DNA of 64,000 nt from JANQOH01 sp965201155 (GTDB lineage Bacteria > Pseudomonadota > Alphaproteobacteria > UBA7887). Position 1 is the first letter of the stretch, and each line of letters begins with the position of its first letter. Made by a program: the position numbers and the translations under genes. This document shows, in pieces, positions 26,357 through 34,804 of the stretch. The DNA lies in NCBI GenBank assembly GCA_965201155.1, contig OZ241752.1, positions 682,001 to 746,000 of the forward strand, in the 5' to 3' direction. A model generated the notes under the pieces. It was not told the origin of the DNA, did not search any database, and worked only from the letters and a program-made list of their open reading frames with translations.

Positions 26357-28090
26357 TCAGCCGTGCAGACCGAATACGATGAGCGAGCCGCCCTTCGAGT
26401 GGGTCTTGAGCCATTCGCCGTAATAGAGCGGCCAGATGCCGCCGCCGCCGGCGCCGACCACGATGCTGATATACTGTTCGCCATCAGCCGTGTAGCTGGT
26501 CGGGTTGCCGTGGATACCGGTGCCGGTCTGGAACGACCAGAGTTCTTCACCGGTGTCGTCACGGACAGCGTGGAACTTGCCTTCGGGGTCGCCGTAGAAC
26601 ACGAGGCCGCCGGCGGTCGCCATGGTACCGCTGGTTGCCGGGGTGCTCAGAGGACGGATCCAGGTCAGGTCGCCATTGGAGGCGTTGTACGCCTTGATCG
26701 CGCCATTACCCTTGTTGAAGGTAATGACCTTGGCGCCGAGATACCATTCGCCGCGCCGCCACTCCTGCTTCTGGGCCTGGAGGTCCATGGAGAAGTTGTA
26801 GGTCGGCACGTAGACCATGTTCGTGCGCTTGGAGTAGGACATCGGGTGCCACTCCTTGCCGCCGTCCAGGGACGGGGCAATGTCGGGCGTACGACGGTCG
26901 TAGACGACGTCGATGGCGGGGTCCCCGCCTTCTTCCCAAGCCATGATCGGGCGGCAATTGCCGGTGAAGCCCGGGGTCCAGTTGACACGGCTGAGCTTCG
27001 CGGTCCACACGCACTGCTGCGTCAGGCGTTCGATGGAGTAGAGGAAACCGTTGCGGTCACCGTGCAGCCAGACTTTCTTGCCGTCGATGTCGACGAGGAT
27101 CAATTCGTTCACGCCGTCATAGTCATAGGGATCGTTGGGCGTGTACTGGAAGTAACCTTCGATCGAACCGTCGTCGGGATCGAGGACGAGGGTCGAGTTG
27201 GAATAGAGGTTGTCGCCCAGGCGGACGTGGCGGTCGAAGTCGGGACCGGGGTTGCCGACCCCCCAGAAGATAAGGCGGGCTTCCTTGTCGTAGGAGCCGG
27301 TGACCCAAGCCGATCCGCCGCCATATTTCCACGACTCGCCGGCCCAGGTGTCATTGCCGAATTCGCCCGGCGCGGGGATCGTGTAGGTTTTCCATACTTC
27401 GTCACCGGTGTCGGCGTCGCGGGCGGTAATCCAGCCGCGCACGCCATATTCAGCACCGGCGGTACCGATGATGATCTTGCCCTCGAGGGCCATAGGCATG
27501 ACGGTCAAGGTTTCGGCATAGGTATAGTCGCCGACCTGCACATCATAGACAACGTCGCCGGTAGCGTTGTTGAGCGCCACGACATGAGCGTCGAGAGTCG
27601 CCAGATAGACATTGTCGCGATAGGGCGCGACACCGCGGTTCACAACGTCGCAGCACAACTGGGGATAGACGTCAGCCGGCAGCTCGCGTTCATATTTCCA
27701 GTTGACAGTGCCGGTGGTGCCGTCGAGCGACCACACCTTGTTGTAGGAGGATGTCACATAGAGCGTACCGCCGACGGCAACGGCTTGTGAGTCCTGACCA
27801 TCGAGCGAGCCAAAGGACAGGATGAATTTCGGCACCAGATCCTTGACATTGTCCTGATTGATCTGGGCCTGGGGAGCGTAGCGGGTCGATTCATAGTCGC
27901 GACCGTAATGCAACCAGTTTGCCGGATCCTTGTCGGCATTCATCAACATGTCATCGGAGACATAGTTCGGTTGCTGGGGCGCCGCGCCGAGCTCGTCGAC
28001 CTGTGCGTGGGCTGCGGGCGCGAGGGCGATCGCCCCGGTCAACAGCGCCGCGCCGAGGGCCGCTGCCCCGGTTGGCATATATTTTGTCAT
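26357..28090 (-). CDS. PQQ-dependent alcohol dehydrogenase, lanthanide-type (Asp-Tyr-Asp motif)
   Basis: 577 residues from ATG 28090 with AGGAGGG upstream. A signal peptide (ALLTGAIALAPAAHAQ) sends it to the periplasm. Beta-propeller tryptophan-docking repeats are present. Key residues: the vicinal Cys146-Cys147 of LCCDVVNRG, metal-binding Glu214 (GAEYGVRG), Asn280 (WGVGNPGPDF), catalytic Asp323 and Asp325 in NDPYDYDGVNE. The second Asp two residues after the catalytic Asp is the hallmark of lanthanide-binding quinoproteins (XoxF, PedH); calcium enzymes lack it. The later part (PDIAPSLDGGKEWHPMSYS) is closer to ethanol-type enzymes than to XoxF, so the substrate may be a longer alcohol. It oxidises alcohols to aldehydes and passes electrons to the adjacent cytochrome c. 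Confidence 0.88.
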   Translation of the reverse strand: MTKYMPTGAAALGAALLTGAIALAPAAHAQVDELGAAPQQPNYVSDDMLMNADKDPANWLHYGRDYESTRYAPQAQINQDNVKDLVPKFILSFGSLDGQDSQAVAVGGTLYVTSSYNKVWSLDGTTGTVNWKYERELPADVYPQLCCDVVNRGVAPYRDNVYLATLDAHVVALNNATGDVVYDVQVGDYTYAETLTVMPMALEGKIIIGTAGAEYGVRGWITARDADTGDEVWKTYTIPAPGEFGNDTWAGESWKYGGGSAWVTGSYDKEARLIFWGVGNPGPDFDRHVRLGDNLYSNSTLVLDPDDGSIEGYFQYTPNDPYDYDGVNELILVDIDGKKVWLHGDRNGFLYSIERLTQQCVWTAKLSRVNWTPGFTGNCRPIMAWEEGGDPAIDVVYDRRTPDIAPSLDGGKEWHPMSYSKRTNMVYVPTYNFSMDLQAQKQEWRRGEWYLGAKVITFNKGNGAIKAYNASNGDLTWIRPLSTPATSGTMATAGGLVFYGDPEGKFHAVRDDTGEELWSFQTGTGIHGNPTSYTADGEQYISIVVGAGGGGIWPLYYGEWLKTHSKGGSLIVFGLHG

Positions 28091-28218
28091 TGTTCGAGAA
28101 ACCCTCCTCGACGATGGACCAATAGATGAACGCGGCAGCCAGCCAGTCGGGCCGCCGCAGGGAGGCCTGAGACCAATCATACCGACCGCCACCATCCTCC
28201 TTCAACCATAGTTACCTG

Positions 28219-28236
28219 TTGAACCATATTGTTCAA
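28219..28236. promoter_or_regulatory. possible operator palindrome upstream of the PQQ dehydrogenase gene
   Basis: TTGAAC, six bases, then GTTCAA gives an 18-base perfect dyad about 130 bases upstream of the dehydrogenase ATG, in the gap between it and the HExxH gene. The spacing and symmetry resemble a dimeric repressor or response-regulator site. No regulator gene is next to it. Confidence 0.35.
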
Positions 28237-28285
28237 GCCGCACACCTTGAGATACAGACATTAATTTTCGGTCTTGATTGACCAT

Positions 28286-28735
28286 TCACGGTTCGGCGGG
28301 CAGGGCATTACGATAGCAACGGAGAAGCCGCGCCGCCCGTTCAGGGCCGGCGCCGTAGCGCGCGTCGTCGATGGTGTTGTCGGCGACAAAGCGGATTGCG
28401 GCATTGATCTGCCGCCGCCCGCCTGCGATGGCGGGGAATTGTGCAGCGGCCCAACAATCGACAGCGCGTTCGTTGCCGGTGTCAAGTACCAGATGGCCGA
28501 CTTCGTGGACGAAGAAGAAAAACGCCGCACCCGGAGAGATGCCTTCGATGCCGCGCACGCGGCGCGGGCAGTAGAACACGCCGGACGGCGGTACGGCAAC
28601 CGCAATGCCGCCGCCGGTTCGCGCACAGTCGGGCATGAAGGAAACGCCGTAAAATATCTGCTGGAGCGAGTCATCGCCAGCGTGCACGCCCCCTCCCCCG
28701 CCGGCCACTGCGCACATCATGGCAAGCGCAGTCAC
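28286..28735 (-). CDS. small secreted HExxH protein, possible zinc metallopeptidase-like
   Basis: 149 residues from GTG 28735, which overlaps the NosR-like stop by four bases. A hydrophobic N-terminal stretch (MTALAMMCAVAGG, then HAGDD) looks like a signal peptide. Motif: FFVHEVGHLVLDTGNERAVDCWAA, an HExxH followed by an Glu/Asp pair in the style of DUF4344-type metalloproteins. Cys residues at several sites could form disulfides. It resembles a degenerate or non-peptidase zinc protein, and no substrate can be named. It is the last gene of the VWA/NosR-like operon before the dehydrogenase gene. Confidence 0.65.
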   Translation of the reverse strand: MTALAMMCAVAGGGGGVHAGDDSLQQIFYGVSFMPDCARTGGGIAVAVPPSGVFYCPRRVRGIEGISPGAAFFFFVHEVGHLVLDTGNERAVDCWAAAQFPAIAGGRRQINAAIRFVADNTIDDARYGAGPERAARLLRCYRNALPAEP

Positions 28736-30891
28736 GACGCGGGGAAGGCGGCGCCTGCGGCGCGCTGCAGGCGCCGCTGCCGGGCCACCAGCGGCGGGCA
28801 CACGGTGCGGTCGTAATAGTCCACCTGGCAGTCGAGGCATTGCAGGCACTCATTCTCGTTGATGGCGCCGTCTGCGGCGATGGCGCCGATGGGACAGGAA
28901 GTGCGGCAGATGCTGCACGGGTTGCCGCATTCCGGCCGGCGCTTGAGCCAGTGCAGCAGATGGAATCTTCCGAGCAGCGTCAAGGCGCCGCCCAGCGGGC
29001 ACAGATAGCGGCAGAAAAATCGTTCGATAAAGAGGCCGACTGCCAACAGGAGCGCAGCCCAGGCGACGAACGGCCAGCCGCGGTCGAACATGACGACGAT
29101 CGCGGTCTTGAACGGCTCCACTTCCGCGACCCGGGCGGCAGTATCCATCGAGCCGATGGCGATCACGCCGATGACCGCGGCAATCACATATTTCAGCGAC
29201 CATAATTTTTCCTGCAAGACTTCCGGCACAGGTATTTGCGGCACGCGCAGAAGACGCGCGGCGCGGTTGGCGAGTTCCTGCAAGGCGCCGAACGGGCACA
29301 GCCAACCGCAGAACACGCCGCGCCCCCACAGGACGAGGCTCAGCGCCACATAGGCGGAAAGGATCAGGATCAGCGGGTCGACCAGCAGCACCTGCCAGTC
29401 GAGCGTGCCGGACAGGGCCTGTATCCAGGTCAGGATATTCAGGATGGACAGTTGGGCGTCGTGCATCCAGCCAAGCCAGACCAGGGTGACGGCGAGCAGG
29501 CCGGAGCGCAGCAGGCGGTGCAGACGCCGGTATCCCGACAAAGCGTCCTGCAGCAGGAAAACCAGGGTAACGGCGAGCAGCAGGCCGCCGAGGATGAGAA
29601 TATCGACCGCACGGCCGGCCCAGATCAACTGCCAGTCATTGAGTGCGCTTTCCCGCACCAGGCCGAACACTGCCATTCCGGGTTCCTGCAGGCCCGCAGC
29701 CACCAGTGCGTCTTCGCTGCCGGTGATAAGGTGCCGGGGCGGTTCATAGGGAAGCGTAAAGCGCGCCGGTTCGGAGCCGTCATCGGCGAGGCCAACGGCC
29801 GCCGGCGGCACGGTGATATCGAGCACCCACGGCCGCAGCATGTCGAATCCGGCCTCGCTTCTCAGTCGATACAGCGCATGGTCACTGAAGCGCGGCGCGC
29901 CGACGGCGCGAATCGCGGTACGCGAGAGAAAGTCGCCAGGATCGAAGGATAATGCGCGGCTGCCCTGTCTGATGCGAAGCCGAATATGCCGTGAGGCCAT
30001 GGCCGGATTGCCGCCACGCTGCAGCAGGGCGCGGCCACCTCCGGCCGCCACCGACAACATATGGTCGCCGGGCGCAAGCTGGGACAGGTGGTGATTGTAC
30101 CAGCGATTGCCGTAGATATTGCGCCCGGCGTCGGCCGGTGTGGCGAGTGCCGCATGGAGTTCGGTGAAAAGCTCGTCGTCATCCCCGAGCTCCACCATGC
30201 GGCCCTGGCGGGAAAACGCGCTTTCAACATCGCCTGCGGACAGACGCAGGGTACGGACGAGGCCGGCTGCAGCGAGCGCAGACCAGTCGCGTTCCACGAA
30301 GCCTTGGGTATCGAGGCGCAACGCACCCGCGTCCTCTTCGCCGGCAAGGCCGGCGCGACGGGCGGCGCGGCGCCCCGCCAGCAGCACGGCGCCGGTCATC
30401 AGGGTAGAACTGATCGTCGCGCCGGAGACGCCGTCCACACCGCGCCGCCCCAGGCGCGCGGTTTCCGATACGCGCATACCGGTCAGTGTATCGAGATAGC
30501 GCTGCAGCGCTTCGACCGGGATCAATTCCGGGCCGATCATGGGTTCATAATGTTCGAGCAGCGCAGCGCCGGTGACACGGCCCTCGAGGTCGAGTCCGAC
30601 GATGATGTCAAAGGGTTCCCCGCTATAGCCGGCGGGGGCGGCGAGGTCCCAGGTGGAGAACATGTATCCGGCTGCAGCACCGCCGTGCGTGATGGTTGCG
30701 ACGGGCGGCGCGCCGGCAATCTCTGCGGCGGCATCGGCGTCCGGAAACATTGCGGAAATGATTTCCGGCGCCAGGCGGTCGGCGAAAGGGTCTTCCATCG
30801 CGGTATGCGCTGCGGGAGCGATTATCATCGCCGCCGCGAGCAGGAACGCAGCGGCGAGCACCCGCGCTGCGGGCAGCGGGGTGCGGGTCAC
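28732..30891 (-). CDS. NosR-like transmembrane flavin/iron-sulfur protein (FMN-binding, NapH-like)
   Basis: 719 residues. N-terminal signal helix, then a periplasmic FMN-binding domain with the flavin-attachment motif DGVSGATIS (Ser161 likely carries covalent FMN). A second periplasmic domain is followed by several membrane helices from about residue 420 onwards, with FCGWLCPFGALQE and FCRYLCPLGG cysteine pairs, and two 4Fe-4S sets, CGNPCSICRTSCPIGAI and CLQCLDC, near the C terminus. This is the domain order of NosR. NosR feeds electrons to N2O reductase. No nosZ, nosD or nosF is seen here, so a denitrification role is not supported. The ATG overlaps the VWA stop by four bases. It may carry electrons across the membrane for another periplasmic enzyme. 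Confidence 0.85.
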   Translation of the reverse strand: MTRTPLPAARVLAAAFLLAAAMIIAPAAHTAMEDPFADRLAPEIISAMFPDADAAAEIAGAPPVATITHGGAAAGYMFSTWDLAAPAGYSGEPFDIIVGLDLEGRVTGAALLEHYEPMIGPELIPVEALQRYLDTLTGMRVSETARLGRRGVDGVSGATISSTLMTGAVLLAGRRAARRAGLAGEEDAGALRLDTQGFVERDWSALAAAGLVRTLRLSAGDVESAFSRQGRMVELGDDDELFTELHAALATPADAGRNIYGNRWYNHHLSQLAPGDHMLSVAAGGGRALLQRGGNPAMASRHIRLRIRQGSRALSFDPGDFLSRTAIRAVGAPRFSDHALYRLRSEAGFDMLRPWVLDITVPPAAVGLADDGSEPARFTLPYEPPRHLITGSEDALVAAGLQEPGMAVFGLVRESALNDWQLIWAGRAVDILILGGLLLAVTLVFLLQDALSGYRRLHRLLRSGLLAVTLVWLGWMHDAQLSILNILTWIQALSGTLDWQVLLVDPLILILSAYVALSLVLWGRGVFCGWLCPFGALQELANRAARLLRVPQIPVPEVLQEKLWSLKYVIAAVIGVIAIGSMDTAARVAEVEPFKTAIVVMFDRGWPFVAWAALLLAVGLFIERFFCRYLCPLGGALTLLGRFHLLHWLKRRPECGNPCSICRTSCPIGAIAADGAINENECLQCLDCQVDYYDRTVCPPLVARQRRLQRAAGAAFPAS

Positions 30892-31646
30892 CGTTTGAAG
30901 GTCGCTTCGGCAAACAGGATGGAAGGCGGCGCTGCCGCCAGCGGTACTCCGATTTCGCGGATCAGTTTTTCGATCATCGCCGCGGCGAAGTCGTCATAGT
31001 CGTCGGCAACGATCAGAAAGGCCGCCTCGCCGCTAATGACGCTGTTTTCGAAATAGACGTCGACGAAGGGTTCCTCGTTGCGGATGGCGAGACCGTTGAT
31101 CGTGATTCCGGCGGCTGCGGCGGAGCGGCGGGCGCGTTCCGGCGGAGCGCCGGCATTCGCGCGCCCGTCGCCGGAAATATCGATGGTCTTGCGGCGACCC
31201 TCATAAGCGTTGTTCGCCAGTTCGCGCATGGCGAAGCGAATGGCGCCGCTGATGGAAGTCTGGCCGCCGACGATCATGCGCGGCGCCGAAAGGATCTGAT
31301 GGGCGAAGGAGGCAGCGGAGGCATCGTCATGGACGGCGGTCCAATCGACGGCAACGGCATGTTTGCTGGAGTCGGACCATTGCAGCAGGCTGACTGCGAC
31401 GCCGCCAGCGCCGGTATTGCGAATTGCCGCCACCACATCAGGGTGGCGGAACGCCTGCGCGAGACCGTAGATCTGAAGGAAATACTCGTCATCATCCACG
31501 CTTGAGGAGACGTCTACGGCGAGGACAAGTTCAAGATCAACGGGCTCCTGCGCCGCAGCGCCGACAGGCATGGCGGCGAGAGTCGCAAGCGCGAGGGCGC
31601 AGCGCCGCAAGACGCGCAGTGCGGGGATGGTCATAGCGGACCTCAT
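30888..31646 (-). CDS. secreted VWA-domain protein (DUF1194)
   Basis: 252 residues with a signal peptide (CALALATLAAMPVGAAA). The von Willebrand A domain has a MIDAS site: VDVSSSVD (DxSxS), then a Thr of QTSISGAIRFA and Asp of IDISGDGRANAG. This matches the DUF1194 family. VWA proteins bind partner proteins through a metal ion; in methanol dehydrogenase operons, MxaC and MxaL carry such domains and are linked to metal insertion. It overlaps the NosR-like gene and follows the HEAT gene after 10 bases. Confidence 0.85.
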   Translation of the reverse strand: MRSAMTIPALRVLRRCALALATLAAMPVGAAAQEPVDLELVLAVDVSSSVDDDEYFLQIYGLAQAFRHPDVVAAIRNTGAGGVAVSLLQWSDSSKHAVAVDWTAVHDDASAASFAHQILSAPRMIVGGQTSISGAIRFAMRELANNAYEGRRKTIDISGDGRANAGAPPERARRSAAAAGITINGLAIRNEEPFVDVYFENSVISGEAAFLIVADDYDDFAAAMIEKLIREIGVPLAAAPPSILFAEATFKR

Positions 31647-31656
31647 GCGTGCGCGG

Positions 31657-32943
31657 TCACCGATTGGCGGCGACGGCGATCCTGATCAACCCCGCCTCGG
31701 CCGCGGCGCGGACACCGGAATCCTCATCCTCGCGGGCTTCCTGAAGCAGCGCCACGACATGTTCGATTTCGGACGAGTCGCCGGCGGTGCGCAACTCCCC
31801 CAGGCCGACGGCGGCAGCGGCGCGGACGAGCGCGTTTTCGTCGGTCAGCGCCTGCATCAGTTGGCGGCGTGAGGATTCTTCGCCGAATCTGGCCAGGGCG
31901 CGTGCGGCCATCCAGCGCACGGTCATTTCTTCATCGGCGAGCAAAGAGGTGAGGGGTCGGGCGGCCTGTTCGGGGCTGGCGACGCGCCCCAGGGCGCCAG
32001 CCACGGCGCGGCGCACGCGCGGGGAGAAATCGTCAATCAGCGCCGCCAGAGCAGGCGCAGCCTCATGCGCGGCGAAACCGATCTCCGACAATGCCCGAGC
32101 CGCGGCAAAGCGGACTTCCTCATCGCGGTCTTCCAGTCCGTCGAGCAGCGAGTCCATGGCTTCGGCGGTCATTTCACGGCGCGCGGAACTGACGCGCGCC
32201 ATTCGGGCAGCGGCCCAGTTGGCCCGCGGGAATGCGCCGGTTTCGGCAAAATCGACTACCGTGTCGTGGCGGCGCGTGACTTCTTCCGCCGACACCACAA
32301 GGCCGACAGCGCGCAGCGCTGCCTGCCGCACTTGCGGGTCGCGGTCGGCGGTGGCGCGGAGAAGCGCCGGAAGCGCGGGACGTGCACGCACGCGAATCCC
32401 GCCCAGCGCTCCCGCGGCGGCAGCGCGAACAGGGCCGCTGCGCTCCTTCAGCGCGGCAATGAGCGGGCGGACGGCGACAGAACCCATGCGCGTCAATCCG
32501 TTCGCCGCTGCGGCCGCGACAACAGGGTCGGGGTCGTGAAGCCGTGCGACAAGCGCAGGTACGATGCGTCTCGCCTTGAACGAGAATTGTCCCAGCGCGC
32601 CAGCAGCGGCATAGCGTACTTCTGCACTTTCGTCGTCCAGCGCATCAATCATGACCGGGACAGCGATGTTGGCGAAGGCAGCGATGCGCTCCAAGGCAGC
32701 GATGGCAGCAACGCGCACTTCGGCCACGGGGTCGGCGGCGGCGGCGGCGAGAGCCGGCACCGCGTCCCTTGCCTCATGCCCGGCGCCGCTGAGCGCCCAT
32801 CCGGCCTCGGCGCGCACCGCGGAATCAGGAGAGGACAGGGCGGCAATCCATGTCCCGACATCGTCGGACTGTTCTGCCGATGCGACCTGCAGGGCGGAGC
32901 ATGCAGCTGCCAGGGCGATGGCGACGAGCAATGTTCTGCGCAA
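31657..32943 (-). CDS. secreted HEAT-repeat protein
   Basis: 428 residues. The start is taken as TTG 32943, because GGGAGGAAACC lies just before it and a signal peptide follows (LLVAIALAAACSALQVASA); another TTG at 32976 has no such site. The mature part is about 12 HEAT repeats (units near 31 residues with AL..LLADEEMTVRWMAARAL, DEEVRFAAARALSEIG, SGPVRAAAAGALGGI), giving an all-helical scaffold. Scaffold proteins of this type are often lyase-like or assembly factors. It heads the VWA/NosR-like operon and has no enzymatic motif. Confidence 0.8.
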   Translation of the reverse strand: MRRTLLVAIALAAACSALQVASAEQSDDVGTWIAALSSPDSAVRAEAGWALSGAGHEARDAVPALAAAAADPVAEVRVAAIAALERIAAFANIAVPVMIDALDDESAEVRYAAAGALGQFSFKARRIVPALVARLHDPDPVVAAAAANGLTRMGSVAVRPLIAALKERSGPVRAAAAGALGGIRVRARPALPALLRATADRDPQVRQAALRAVGLVVSAEEVTRRHDTVVDFAETGAFPRANWAAARMARVSSARREMTAEAMDSLLDGLEDRDEEVRFAAARALSEIGFAAHEAAPALAALIDDFSPRVRRAVAGALGRVASPEQAARPLTSLLADEEMTVRWMAARALARFGEESSRRQLMQALTDENALVRAAAAVGLGELRTAGDSSEIEHVVALLQEAREDEDSGVRAAAEAGLIRIAVAANR

Positions 32944-33119
32944 GGTTTCCTCCCGGTCGACCGCTGTCAGCCGCAAATTTAGCGTTTGCGGCAGAAAAAC
33001 GCCACCTGCCGAGGCACCGCGAAAGCTGCGGCCGTTGCTGACGGCGCCGCCTTGCTCGCGTAGAGACGGCGGCGTGCCCCAGGGTTGAAATCGCGGGACG
33101 ACATGGCATCGTCAGCACG

Positions 33120-34463
33120 ATGGGGGAGAAGACGACAAAGGCGCGGCAGGCGGCGGAGCGGGCAGCGCGCTGGGGTTGGTTCCAGCTCTATGCGGCAGCG
33201 ACACTGGCGGGGCTGGTCGCGCTCGCGGTCGCTTACCAGTTTGTCGATCCGGCACCGCCGTCGGCGCTGCGTCTGGCGACGGGCGGCCCCAGCGGCGCCT
33301 ATTTCGCCTATGGCAAGCAATATCGGGAGATCCTGGCGCGCTACGGCATAGATGTGGAAGTCATCAACACTTCAGGGTCGATCGAGAATCTGCGCTTGCT
33401 GAGGGATAGTTCCGAAGGCGTCGCCGTGGCGTTCGTGCAAGGCGGTACGAGCAGCGACGCGGATACGGAAGACCTGGCGTCGCTAGCCAGCCTCTATTAC
33501 GAGCCGGCTTGGCTGTTCTACCGGAACGGGGTGCATTTCGGCACGCTCGGCGAGCTTGCCGGGCGGCGCGTCGCCGTGGGCGCGGACGGAAGCGGCACCC
33601 GCGCCCTGGCGCTGACATTGCTGCGGGAAAACGGGCTGGACGGCGACCGCCTCACGCTCAGCAACCTGGGCGGCGCGGCAGCACTGGCAGCCCTGCAGGC
33701 AGGGAATATCGACGCCTGGTTCACAGTGGCCGGCGTACGCTCGGCGCTGGTGCGCCAAGCGCTCGCCACAGAGGGCATTCATACCTACAGTTTTGCGCGC
33801 GCGGAAGCCTATGCGCGCCGGCACCGATATTTGTCGGCGCTGGTCCTGCCGGAAGGAACGCTCGATCTGGCAGCCAATATACCGCCGCGGGACTTGCAGC
33901 TGGTGTCGCCGACGGCAGCGCTGGTGGTGCGCGCAGACCTGCATTCGGCGCTGGAATATCTGCTGATCGAGGCGGCCACCGAGATTCATTCCGGGGGCGG
34001 GATTCTCGAGGAACCCGGCGCATTTCCCAGCGCGCGCTTTACCGACCTTCCCCTTGCCGACGCGGCAGCGCGTTATTTCCGCTCCGGGCCACCGTTCCTG
34101 CGGCGGGTCATGCCGTATTGGGCGGCAAACGTAATCGACCGGCTGGCGGTGATGCTATTGCCTCTCCTGGCTTTCGCGCTGCCGTTGTTCCGCCTTGTTC
34201 CGGTTGTGTATCACTGGCGGTCCCGGTCAAGGATCTATCGCTGGTACAAGGAGTTGCGCCCGATCGAAACGCACGTGTCGCAGGGCCTTCGCGATGAAGA
34301 GGTGGATGTTGTCCTGACTCAGCTTGAAAGTATCGAGCAGGAGTTGGCGCAGCTTTCCGTGCCCTGGGCATATGCGGAGGAACTCTACCAGCTGCGGCTG
34401 CATATCGACCTTGTGCGAGGTGAAGCGCTGCGCACGCGCGGACGATCCGGCGGCGACGACTGA
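33120..34463 (+). CDS. TAXI-type TRAP transporter solute-binding protein with membrane anchors
   Basis: 447 residues. An N-terminal membrane helix (residues 20-40) is followed by LRLATGGPSGAYFAYGKQYREIL, the hallmark of TAXI binding proteins, then VINTSGSIENLRLL, GGTSSD and GADGSGTRALALTLL. A second hydrophobic helix at about residue 340-370 is followed by a basic, charged tail that ends in the cytoplasm. The ligand is unknown. TAXI proteins normally work with a fused permease; none is in this window. It is divergent from the HEAT gene with about 175 bases between. Confidence 0.87.
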   Translation: MGEKTTKARQAAERAARWGWFQLYAAATLAGLVALAVAYQFVDPAPPSALRLATGGPSGAYFAYGKQYREILARYGIDVEVINTSGSIENLRLLRDSSEGVAVAFVQGGTSSDADTEDLASLASLYYEPAWLFYRNGVHFGTLGELAGRRVAVGADGSGTRALALTLLRENGLDGDRLTLSNLGGAAALAALQAGNIDAWFTVAGVRSALVRQALATEGIHTYSFARAEAYARRHRYLSALVLPEGTLDLAANIPPRDLQLVSPTAALVVRADLHSALEYLLIEAATEIHSGGGILEEPGAFPSARFTDLPLADAAARYFRSGPPFLRRVMPYWAANVIDRLAVMLLPLLAFALPLFRLVPVVYHWRSRSRIYRWYKELRPIETHVSQGLRDEEVDVVLTQLESIEQELAQLSVPWAYAEELYQLRLHIDLVRGEALRTRGRSGGDD

Positions 34464-34804
34464 GCACGGCCAGCTTTACGCCAAGCCGAGCGGGCTGCCG
34501 GACTTCCGGTTGACCATTTCCGGCGGCTCCTACGCTCCAAGTTGTTATTGACTTATGTGTCAATGATTGATCGAACTGCTCAACCCACACCGCAGGAGCT
34601 TCTGGAAGATCAGAAGCCGCGACCCCCAACCCGGCCTTCGGGTTCCGGGCGATTTTGCAGGTACAGACCTGTTCGTCGCGTTGGACCGGCGACCACCCTC
34701 TGGCGGTACACGAGGGCTGAGCGGGATGATGGCCAAACCCGAACGCGAGGAGATATGGCGGGAACTGTTCTCGAATCACATACCCAAGAATGGAAGGAAT
34801 ATCA
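34464..34804. other. intergenic region before the XRE regulator
   Basis: No gene is convincing here; an in-frame 90-codon frame (34567-34839) has no recognisable domain. It contains the dyad noted separately at 34548-34563. The stretch is AT-richer than the genes around it and should contain the regulator promoter. Confidence 0.4.
34548..34563. promoter_or_regulatory. possible operator dyad upstream of the XRE regulator
   Basis: TTGAC, six bases (TTATGT), then GTCAA gives a perfect 5-base inverted repeat. XRE-type regulators commonly autoregulate through short dyads of this kind. It lies about 240 bases upstream of the regulator start. The TTGAC half could equally be part of a -35 box. Confidence 0.3.

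Noticed and set aside
28732..30891. Evidence for denitrification (nos operon)
   Set aside because: Only a NosR-like protein is present. nosZ, nosD, nosF, nosY and nosL are absent, and the neighbours are a VWA protein, a HEAT protein and a quinoprotein.
32979..33104. A 41-codon minus-strand frame between the HEAT and TAXI genes
   Set aside because: It is basic (ends FFCRKR) but has no ribosome site and lies in the divergent promoter region. It cannot be excluded, but it is not supportable.
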